Source of the DNA: Planctomycetota bacterium
GTDB taxonomy: Bacteria > Planctomycetota > Phycisphaerae > Phycisphaerales > UBA1924
NCBI GenBank assembly: GCA_023434205.1
Contig: JAEYTB010000175.1
Coordinates: forward strand, 1-32,439
DNA length: 32,439 bases
Direction of reading: 5' to 3'
Shown here: in pieces, positions 23,714 through 30,549 of the stretch
How the letters are laid out: every line of letters starts with the position of its first letter
Numbering within the stretch: the stretch's first letter is position 1
Made by a program: the position numbers and the translations under genes
The notes under the pieces: generated by a model
The model's input: the letters and a program-made list of their open reading frames with translations, nothing else
What the model was told of the DNA's origin: nothing
The model's database searches: none

Positions 23714-24927
23714 CGGCCCGCGGCACGGGCCGGATCGAACAGCGCCGCGTCCTGGCTCTCGCCGGTGGTGATCAGCTCGCGGAGGATCCGCGCCGCGACG
23801 GGCGCGAAGGATGAGCCGTTGGCCCCGTAACAGAGCGCGGTATAAACGCCCTTGCGCACGCGCCCGATGTACGGCAGCGAATCGGGCGATTCGATGAAGA
23901 ACCCCGACCACGCGAACGCGGGCTCAACCCGGACCTTCGGGAACAGGTGCCAGAGGCGGGCCATGAGGTGGCTCGTCTTGTCGGGGATCAGCGCATCGCG
24001 ATCCGCGGCGGTGAGGCCCTGCTCATCCCCGCCCCCGATGAGCACGCGGTTGTCGGGCGTGGTGCGCAGGTAGAGGTAGGCGCGTGCCGTGGTGCAGATG
24101 AGGGCGCGGTCGTCCCAGCCCTTGAGGGCCGGGGCCGGGGTTGTCGCGAGCGCATAGGTGCTGGAGAGCGTGAGCGCCTCGCGCCCGGGCAGGCAGTCCG
24201 CGGCCTCGTACCCGCCCGCGAGCACAATGTGTTTGCATGTCACTACGCCGCCGGCGTCGGTGGCGACCTCGAAGGGCGGCGGGCCGGCGGGAGCGGTGGC
24301 TTTGCTGTGAGAGTGGATGAGCGCACCGTGGTCGAACGCATCATCAAGCAGCGCGTGGGTCAGCGCGAAGGGGTCCACCTCCGCACAGCCGGCGGACCAC
24401 AGCGCCGCCGGCGCGGTGAAGGGGTAGCGGTCTTCGATGGCGGCGCGGGTGAGCTGCGTGACCTCGAAGCCCGCCTCGCGCCGGGAGCGCAGCTCGCGCT
24501 GGAGCATCTCCGCAGCGGCCGGGTCGTGCGCGACCAGCAGCGAAGGGCGGCGCTCGAATCCGCAGACGTCGGGGAGGTCGGCGCAGATGGCGGCGGTGCG
24601 TTCGATGCCGTCTTGGGCGAGGCGGTAGCACCGCGCGGCGCTTGCCTCGCCGACCTGCTCGGCGAGCTGGTGCAGGGGTGTGTCCAGCTCGTAGCTGAGC
24701 AGCGCGGTGCTCGCGGCGGTGGAGCCCCGCCCCGGCTCGCGCCGGTCGGTGACGATCACTTTCAGCCCAGCGCGGGCGAGCTCGTACGCGGCCATCGCGC
24801 CGGCGAGCCCGGCGCCGATGATGAGCACATCGCCCTCAAGGTCGCGGGTGAGCGCGGGGTAGCGGGGTGGAGGTGGGTTGATCGCGGGCCACGGCGGGCA
24901 GCAGGAACGCAGGGTGAGGGGGTGCAT
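23710..24927 (-). CDS. FAD-dependent oxidoreductase of the DAO (amino-acid/amine oxidase) family
   Basis: 405 residues. The FAD-binding fold begins at residue 33: DVLIIGAGLAGAMAAYELARAG (GxGxxG at 38-43), with D61 ending the second strand. Later DAO landmarks are STALLSYELDTP, CAEVDPFALTHALLDDAF, KHIVLAGGYEA, RAYLYLRTTPDNRVLIGGGDEQ and the C-terminal SGFFIESPDSLPYIGR...ALCYGANGSSFAPVAARIL, which contacts the flavin. The N-terminal W-x-n-P-x-Y-P-x-L stretch is typical of a DAO subgroup. The substrate cannot be told (a primary or secondary amine or amino acid). The gene is convergent with the metallopeptidase gene; both TAG stops share the palindrome CTAG (23710-23713). Confidence 0.85.
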   Translation of the reverse strand: MHPLTLRSCCPPWPAINPPPPRYPALTRDLEGDVLIIGAGLAGAMAAYELARAGLKVIVTDRREPGRGSTAASTALLSYELDTPLHQLAEQVGEASAARCYRLAQDGIERTAAICADLPDVCGFERRPSLLVAHDPAAAEMLQRELRSRREAGFEVTQLTRAAIEDRYPFTAPAALWSAGCAEVDPFALTHALLDDAFDHGALIHSHSKATAPAGPPPFEVATDAGGVVTCKHIVLAGGYEAADCLPGREALTLSSTYALATTPAPALKGWDDRALICTTARAYLYLRTTPDNRVLIGGGDEQGLTAADRDALIPDKTSHLMARLWHLFPKVRVEPAFAWSGFFIESPDSLPYIGRVRKGVYTALCYGANGSSFAPVAARILRELITTGESQDAALFDPARAAGR

Positions 24928-24987
24928 GCCGCGGGAGTGTGGGGCACGCGGGGGGCGGGGCGGCCGGTGTGAACGGTGAGATCCTCT

Positions 24988-25239
24988 TCAGGCCGCCGGG
25001 CGTGAGCGGCGGGACGAACCGGAGCGGGATGGGGGAGGGGCCACCTGAGCGGCCCGTGCGGAGGGGCGGGGGACGTTCAGCCCGTCCTCCCGCATGCCCG
25101 CGATGTGGAGGGCGACCGCGGCGCGCATCGCGGCCCGGGTCGCGGCGGGGGTTTTCCCCGTGGCCACGCAGCCGGGCAGGTCGGGTGCGAAGGCCGAGAA
25201 GTTGCGGCCGGCCTTCTCGATGACGATGAGGTACTTCAT
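24988..25239 (-). CDS. hicB: HicB-type antitoxin
   Basis: 83 residues with the HicB partial RNase H-like fold: MKYLIVIEKAGRNFSAFAPDLPGCVATGKT, then AAMRAAVALHIAGMREDG. It neutralises the HicA RNase. The start overlaps the hicA stop by 4 bases (ATGA), giving the usual hicA-hicB order. The last ~25 residues are Ala/Arg/Ser/Pro rich and show no helix-turn-helix or ribbon-helix-helix DNA-binding domain. This is therefore the short form, and its ability to repress its own promoter is doubtful. About 60 bases to the next gene on this strand hold nothing recognisable. Confidence 0.85.
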   Translation of the reverse strand: MKYLIVIEKAGRNFSAFAPDLPGCVATGKTPAATRAAMRAAVALHIAGMREDGLNVPRPSARAAQVAPPPSRSGSSRRSRPAA

Positions 25240-25442
25240 TCCTGCTCCTTCAAACCGGCCTGCCTCAGAATGCTATTCAGCGTGCCGCGTGCCAGGTCGT
25301 CGCTCATTTTGCCCGCGATGGTGACGCGGCCAGGCTTCGACGCGTGTTTGAACTGGCGGTGGCTCGAGCCCGAAGACTTCACCAGCCTCCAGCCGTCGGA
25401 CTCGATCAGCCGGATCACTTCACGAACTTTCATCGTGGGCAT
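25236..25442 (-). CDS. hicA: HicA-type mRNA interferase toxin
   Basis: 68 residues with the dsRNA-binding-like HicA fold: MKVREVIRLIESDGWRLV, then SGSSHRQFKHASKPGRVTIAG, and DLARGTLNSILRQAGL. The catalytic histidine is H28. It is an RNase that cleaves mRNA when freed from HicB. Two starts are possible. ATG 25442 has GGAGGAG 6 bases upstream. ATG 25433 gives the common MKVREV start and an ATGA overlap with the glycosyltransferase stop. With either start the gene overlaps the end of the upstream glycosyltransferase (by 13 or 4 bases), so it is probably transcribed from that unit as well as, or instead of, its own promoter. Confidence 0.9.
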   Translation of the reverse strand: MPTMKVREVIRLIESDGWRLVKSSGSSHRQFKHASKPGRVTIAGKMSDDLARGTLNSILRQAGLKEQE

Positions 25443-26308
25443 TGACGGCTCCTCCAGCGGCCCGAGACCTGCCGCTTCACCAGGTCGCGGAAGGCCTTGC
25501 CGTCCACGTGGCACGCGGGGGGCATGGGCGGGGGCGGGGTGAGCAGGCCGGACCACACGCCCCTGGCAACGCACCACTGGCGGCGGGGCGAGAGGCCCGC
25601 CAGGCGGCTGGCCCACGCGAAGCCCGCGAGCATCCCGATGCGCTTCGACAGCCGCCGTCCGTGCCGGCGCGCCACCCACGCCCAGTTGCGGGTGGCGAGG
25701 GTGAGCCAGCGGTCGGGCTTGCGGGTGGCGGCGGGGCTGTCGTGCCACACGATCCAGGCGGGGTCGAACCACACGTCGTAGCCCGCGGCGAGCAGCTTCA
25801 GCGCGAGGTCGGTGTCGTTGCGGTAGAGGAAGAACGACTCCTCGTAGCCGCCCACGGCGGCCCACGCGTCGCGCCGGATGAGGTTGCCGCAGCCCATCAC
25901 CGGCCAGCGGGCCTGCGGGACGCCCTCGTGCCGCCACTCCTCGGCGAGCGTGGCGGGGTGCCTGGGCAGCAGCGCGACGGCGCCGGTGGCGGGGCGCGTG
26001 CGGAGCAGGGCGAGGGCGGCGACCAGGGCGTCGGGCTCGGGCCAGGCGTCGTCATCAAGGATGAGCAGCATGTCGCCTTTGGCGTGCGCCACGCCGCGGT
26101 TGAAGCCCGCGACGCCCTCGTTGTGCGCCAGGGCCAGCAGCAGCGCGTTCGGGAACAGGTCGCGGACCATGCCCGCAGAGCCGTCGGTGGAGGCGTTGTC
26201 CACGACGATCACCTGGCCCGCGGCCGGCGTGGGCTGCGCGGAGAGCTTCTCCAGCGTGCGCCGCAGCGCATCGCGCCGGTTGTAGGAAAGGATCACGACG
26301 CTCAGCAC
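25430..26308 (-). CDS. Family 2 glycosyltransferase
   Basis: 292 residues. GT-A fold with family 2 landmarks: LSVVILSYNRRDALRRTLEKL at the start, VIVVDNASTDGSAGMV (donor base binding, about 33-48), NEGVAGFNRGVAHAKGD (63-79), LILDDDAWPEPD with the metal-binding D85-D87, and GCGNLIRRDAWAAVGGYEESFFLYRNDTDLALKL, where the acceptor-side acidic residues lie. This resembles rhamnosyl- or other polysaccharide transferases of the GT2 rhamnosyltransferase-like kind; donor and acceptor are unknown. The start is GTG 26308, 16 bases after the upstream glycosyltransferase. No clear ribosome site. It probably makes surface polysaccharide. Confidence 0.9.
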   Translation of the reverse strand: MLSVVILSYNRRDALRRTLEKLSAQPTPAAGQVIVVDNASTDGSAGMVRDLFPNALLLALAHNEGVAGFNRGVAHAKGDMLLILDDDAWPEPDALVAALALLRTRPATGAVALLPRHPATLAEEWRHEGVPQARWPVMGCGNLIRRDAWAAVGGYEESFFLYRNDTDLALKLLAAGYDVWFDPAWIVWHDSPAATRKPDRWLTLATRNWAWVARRHGRRLSKRIGMLAGFAWASRLAGLSPRRQWCVARGVWSGLLTPPPPMPPACHVDGKAFRDLVKRQVSGRWRSRQCPR

Positions 26309-26324
26309 GCGTGCAGCGTACCGG

Positions 26325-27935
26325 TCAGGCCACGGGCGCGGGGGCCGCGGCGGGGACCTCGGCGACGGGCGCCTCGACCGGCGGCGGGGGCTTCAGGGCC
26401 GGGCGGTAGGGCGGCGCGGGCGGGAGCTGCATGGTGTGAGGGCCGCGGAGGCCGATACCCACGGCGAGCTTCAGGCCGCGGGCCATGATGCCGGTGGCCT
26501 TGGCCAGCGCGGCGAAACGGCGGGGCTTGCGGACCAGCAGGCCCTCGGTGGTGACCTGGATAAGGACCTTGCCGCGGAACCAGGAGGTGGGCCAGCCGGT
26601 GGGGACGATGGCGACATCGGCGCTGGGGCCGACCAGGAGCCTCCAGGCGGCGCCGGCGAAGTCGTGCCAGAGGTGGCCCTCGAGGGCGCGGTGTCGCCAG
26701 ATCTTGCGTTCACGGGGCCAGCGGAAGTCCATCTTCTTGAGCTCGCGCCGGAAGTCCTCAAAGCCGGGGATGCGGGACTTAAGGAGCGGGTGGACCCAGA
26801 GCGATGGGTTGGCGACGCCGTCCTTCTTCAGGGACTCGAGCTCGCCGTTCACGACCTGTTTGATGTCACGGAAGGGCTTAAAGCCCAGCGGCTTCACCAC
26901 ATCGCGGGGCTCGATGTTGGGGAACCGCTTGTGCAGCGCATCCTCCAGGCCTTTGAGGTGCAGCTCGGCGAGCTCTTCCAGGCCCATCATGGCCTGGCCC
27001 ACGGCACGGGGGATCTCACGCAGGGCCCGCTTGAACCGGACCCAGCTCCCCAGCTTCATGCCGTCGATGTGCGAGAAGCAGTTGCGGGCGATGTAGTAGC
27101 GGCCCCAGGTGACGTAGCGGCGGTTGCCGGGCGGGTGGTAGGCGCGGCTCTTGGGCGCGCCCACGATGCGCAGGCCGGTCTTGGCGCGCATCTGGATGCA
27201 CCAGTCGATGTCGTCGTAATAGATGAAGTTCTCGGGGAAGAGCCCGGTCTGCTCGATCGCGGTGCGGCGGACCAGGCCGCTGCACGCGGCGAGGTAGTCG
27301 GCCGGGACCAGGAACCGGCGGTCGATCGGGTGGCAGGGGAGGATGTACCCGTTTTTGCGGGTGATGATCGCGCCCGTCTCCCACGTGTGGCCGGTGGGGA
27401 TGTCGCCCAGGGCCGAGCCGACACCGCCGACCTTCGGGCGGGAGGCCAGCACCTTGACCATCTCCCGGAGGCACTTGCGTGCGACGCGTGCGTCGCTGTC
27501 GAGCCACCAGATGAAGTCGGGCTGGCCGAGCTCGCCCGTAAGCCCTGCCCCGGAGAGGACATGGGACATGCCGAGGTTGAAGCCGCCCGAGCCGCCGGTG
27601 TTCTTATCGGACCTGACAAACTCGACCGTCAGGCCTTCGGGGACGGGGAGGGTGGCCAGGGGTTCCGTGGAGGCGTTGTCGACCACCGTCAGCCAGAGCT
27701 GAATAGGGCGGCCCCTGACCGGACGGAGGTCCTGGCGGGCGACATCCTCAAAGAGCTTGGCGAGGTCCTGGCGGCGGTTGAAGCAGGGGACGACCGCGGC
27801 GACCTTCCACGGGCGTGGATTGTGGGCGGGGTGTGAAGAATGGCCGTTGCTGTGGACAGCCTGTGAGCCGTTGGCGTGGGTGAGGGCCTCAAGGCCCACA
27901 ACAGCCGGGCGGCTGCGCAGCGGGGGATGGTCCAT
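26325..27935 (-). CDS. Family 2 glycosyltransferase, galactofuranosyltransferase-like
   Basis: 536 residues from ATG 27935; an open frame further upstream is judged non-coding because the extension is Arg-rich without family features. After a low-complexity N-terminus, the GT-A domain runs from about 43 to 300: VAAVVPCFNRRQDLAKLF, LTVVDNAST, NTGGSGGFNLGMSHV (112-125), FIWWLDSDARV with D146-S-D148, and FIYYDDIDWCIQM with D242, D243 and D245. The GGxGGF and DDIDW patterns resemble GlfT2-type galactofuranosyltransferases. The ~220-residue C-terminal region (RFKRALREIPRA onward) is helical and basic, and the end is Pro/Ala rich. It forms one unit with the next glycosyltransferase and hicAB. Confidence 0.85.
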   Translation of the reverse strand: MDHPPLRSRPAVVGLEALTHANGSQAVHSNGHSSHPAHNPRPWKVAAVVPCFNRRQDLAKLFEDVARQDLRPVRGRPIQLWLTVVDNASTEPLATLPVPEGLTVEFVRSDKNTGGSGGFNLGMSHVLSGAGLTGELGQPDFIWWLDSDARVARKCLREMVKVLASRPKVGGVGSALGDIPTGHTWETGAIITRKNGYILPCHPIDRRFLVPADYLAACSGLVRRTAIEQTGLFPENFIYYDDIDWCIQMRAKTGLRIVGAPKSRAYHPPGNRRYVTWGRYYIARNCFSHIDGMKLGSWVRFKRALREIPRAVGQAMMGLEELAELHLKGLEDALHKRFPNIEPRDVVKPLGFKPFRDIKQVVNGELESLKKDGVANPSLWVHPLLKSRIPGFEDFRRELKKMDFRWPRERKIWRHRALEGHLWHDFAGAAWRLLVGPSADVAIVPTGWPTSWFRGKVLIQVTTEGLLVRKPRRFAALAKATGIMARGLKLAVGIGLRGPHTMQLPPAPPYRPALKPPPPVEAPVAEVPAAAPAPVA

Positions 27936-28224
27936 TGGGCGTGAGTATACGCGTAAACCCCCGGGTTGGCCGGGCCTTGGGCGCGCGGCGGGGGTTCGTC
28001 GCGCAGCCCCCGGGCGGCTCGGAAGGCGTAAACGCCGTGGGTCTATGCACTTTTCCCGCGCCGAATCGCGGGTTGTCGAGTAGGATGGGGGACCGGGTGG
28101 CGCGGCGGCCGACCCGGGAACCGCGGGCCGCGCGCCCGTGTACAGGTACAGGTAGATGTCAGGCTGGGTCGCCCGCGTCCATTGGATCGGAAGCCGACCC
28201 TCTGAACCCCACGACGGAGGCCTC
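27936..28224 (+). other. Divergent intergenic region, 289 bases
   Basis: Separates the glycosyltransferase unit from the cyclophilin surface gene. It holds a perfect palindrome TACGCGTA (27948-27955) and an inverted repeat GGCGTAAACGCC (28025-28036); both contain the string GCGTAAAC. A weak TAGGAT (28081-28086) could be a -10 for the rightward gene, without a good -35. A GGAGG (28216-28220) is the ribosome site of the next gene. Nothing else is recognised. Confidence 0.3.
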
Positions 28225-30483
28225 ATGGCGTCGATGTTCACCACCCACGGCCGGTCTATCACCGCCCTTCTCGCCCGCCTGATCGCCACCCGTTCCGGGC
28301 GTGCGCCGGCGGTGACGCCGTTCGAGTCGCTCGAGGCCCGCCAGCTCCTGGCCAACAGCCCCCTGCCGACGATCGGGGACCTCGAGAGCCCGAACAACAC
28401 GGTGGTGCGGATCGAGACCAACTTCGGCGACTTTGACATCGAGCTGTTCAACAGCGCCGCGCCCATCACGGTGGCCAACTTCCTGAACTACGTCACCAGC
28501 GGCCGCTACGACGAGACCTTCTTCCACCGCTCGGCGTTCAACCCCGACAACTCCCCGTTCGTGCTCCAGGGCGGCGGCTTCGCGTTCGACGACACCGCGG
28601 GCCTGACCACGGTCCAGACCGACGCGGCGATCGTGCGCGAGCTGACGGGCCGGCAGAACGACGCGCGGACGGTGGCGATGGCGCGGCTCAACGCGCTGAA
28701 CACCGCGACCAGCCAGTTCTTCATCAACTACGTCGACAACGACTTCCTGAACCCCGACTCGCAGGGCAACGGCGGCTACACGGTGTTCGGGCGCATCATC
28801 AAGGGCTGGGAGGTGGTGCAGACCATCCAGGGCCTGGCGCACCCGGACCTGACGGGCCAGGCGCGGTTTGCGGGCCCGGAGGCGAGCAACTTCGGCACGG
28901 TGCCGGTGAACAACACGTTCAACTCCGGCGCGGGCGTGCGCGAGCAGGACCTGGTGACGATCGTCAACGCGGAGATCATCAAGCCCGCGTCCACCGCCGG
29001 CTTCTTTTCGCAGACCATCGTCTACCCCGAGGGCTTCCGCTCGGCCCAGTCGTCCGAGTCGATCACGCTCAAGAACACCAACAACCAGGCCGCGAGCTAC
29101 CAGGTCATCGTCCACTACGAGACGGGGCTGCGCGACGTGGTGATCGCGTCGGGCACGATCGCGGGCAACTCCTCGCTCAACGTGTCGATCTCCGACTTCG
29201 CGCAGGCGGGCCTGAACCTGGTGCGGTCGGACACGCCGTACTCGATCGAGGTGCAGTCGGCGTTCCCGGAGGCGGTCACCAACCCGCAGCCGATCTCGGC
29301 GACGAGCCACCGCGTGGACTTCAACGGCGCGACCAGCGAGGACTTCTACAACCCCGCCGCGGCCCCCGCGGGCACCTTCCCCATGCGGACGTGGGACCTG
29401 CCCCGCATCGAGCGGAACAACCTGAGCCGCGAGTTCATCACGTACCAGAACCTCTCCGACGCCCCCGGCACGATCACGTTCACGTTCCGGCACGCGACGG
29501 GCACCAGCACCGTCACGCGGATCGTCGAGCCCTACCGGCGCGGCGGGGTGGAGGTTGGCCTGCTGAACCTGCCGCAGGGCGCCATGTCCGTGCGGCTCAC
29601 CTCGACGGTGGACATCGTCGTGGGCGCCAGCGACTGGGACCTGCCGCAGACCGACGTCGCGCCCACCGCGGCGTACACGCCCGCGTTCGGCCTGCTGGGC
29701 CTGGAGGGCGGCGGCTCCACGACCGGCGGCCTGGCGTTCGCCAAGGCCCAGAACGGTTTCACGAACACGATCAGCATCGCGAACATGGGCAGCTCCGCCG
29801 CGTCGGTCACGCTGCGGTTCTGGCCCAACAACACCACCAACAGCACCGCCATCACGCGGACGGTGCTGGTGCCCGCGAACAACCGCAACGACTTCGCCAT
29901 CACCTCCGCCGACCTGGGCGTGACCGACGGCAGCACCTTCACGGTGACGTACGCCTCGACCGCCCCCGTCAGCGCGCAGTACACCAGCTTCGACTCCACG
30001 GGCCGCAACATCGCCTCGGGCAAGAAGGCCGACGGCTACTCGACGACCTTCGTGCGCAACGTCGCGCCGGTGGAGTACTTCGCCGGCCAGCTCGACCCCA
30101 CCAACAGCGGCCAGACCGAGGTCGTGAGCATCTTCAACCCCTTCTCCGACACCGACGTGAGCTTCACAGCGACCGTCCGGTACGTGTTCAGCGACGGCAC
30201 TGTCATCGACGGCTCGACCGTCACGCTGGGGGCCAACGGGCGGGCCGAGGTTGCGACGCGCTCGCTCGCGGCGGTGCTGGCCAAGATCAGCAGCGGGGCC
30301 CAGTTCCGCACCTACGGCATCCAGGTCTTCGGCACCGCCATCAACTCCGGCAACAGCGCCACCACCCAGACCGCCGGCGTCGTCTCCCTCACGCGGATGG
30401 ACACGACCAACGGCCGGGCGGTGATCTCGCGCGGCCTGAGCTCGGCCCAGGGCCTGGCCCTCAACGACCCGATCTTCGCCTGA
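28225..30483 (+). CDS. Surface protein with LEPR-XLL-like motif, cyclophilin domain and Ig-like modules
   Basis: 752 residues from ATG 28225 (GGAGG 4 bases upstream). The N-terminus has FESLEARQLLANS at 33-45, close to the LEPR-XLL motif found on large planctomycete surface proteins. Residues about 57-205 form a cyclophilin-type peptidyl-prolyl isomerase domain: FHR at 100-102 (R102 is the catalytic position), FVLQGGGFAF (112-121), SQFFINYVDNDFL (163-175) and TVFGRII (186-192). The rest (about 245-745) looks like four beta-sandwich modules with a shared pattern (SSESITLKNTNNQAASYQVIV, REFITYQNLSDAPGTITFTF, NTISIANMGSSAASVTLRFW, VVSIFNPFSDTDVSFTATVR). It has no six-Cys tail. It is likely exported and may help fold surface proteins; that role is inferred. 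Confidence 0.85.
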   Translation: MASMFTTHGRSITALLARLIATRSGRAPAVTPFESLEARQLLANSPLPTIGDLESPNNTVVRIETNFGDFDIELFNSAAPITVANFLNYVTSGRYDETFFHRSAFNPDNSPFVLQGGGFAFDDTAGLTTVQTDAAIVRELTGRQNDARTVAMARLNALNTATSQFFINYVDNDFLNPDSQGNGGYTVFGRIIKGWEVVQTIQGLAHPDLTGQARFAGPEASNFGTVPVNNTFNSGAGVREQDLVTIVNAEIIKPASTAGFFSQTIVYPEGFRSAQSSESITLKNTNNQAASYQVIVHYETGLRDVVIASGTIAGNSSLNVSISDFAQAGLNLVRSDTPYSIEVQSAFPEAVTNPQPISATSHRVDFNGATSEDFYNPAAAPAGTFPMRTWDLPRIERNNLSREFITYQNLSDAPGTITFTFRHATGTSTVTRIVEPYRRGGVEVGLLNLPQGAMSVRLTSTVDIVVGASDWDLPQTDVAPTAAYTPAFGLLGLEGGGSTTGGLAFAKAQNGFTNTISIANMGSSAASVTLRFWPNNTTNSTAITRTVLVPANNRNDFAITSADLGVTDGSTFTVTYASTAPVSAQYTSFDSTGRNIASGKKADGYSTTFVRNVAPVEYFAGQLDPTNSGQTEVVSIFNPFSDTDVSFTATVRYVFSDGTVIDGSTVTLGANGRAEVATRSLAAVLAKISSGAQFRTYGIQVFGTAINSGNSATTQTAGVVSLTRMDTTNGRAVISRGLSSAQGLALNDPIFA

Positions 30484-30497
30484 CCGGCCAAGGCCGG
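30484..30497 (+). terminator. GC hairpin directly after the surface-protein stop
   Basis: CCGGCC-AA-GGCCGG begins at the base after the TGA. It lacks a T run, so it is at best a weak or factor-assisted terminator or an mRNA end-stabilising hairpin. Confidence 0.3.
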
Positions 30498-30549
30498 GTA
30501 CGCTCATGGCCCCACGGCACGCGCCCCGAGCGCGCCGCCGCGGAGCGTG

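Noticed and set aside
27936..28478. N-terminal extension of the galactofuranosyltransferase-like gene upstream to 28478.
   Set aside because: The extension overlaps the divergent cyclophilin gene, is Arg/Pro-rich and shows no family similarity. ATG 27935 gives a sensible protein.
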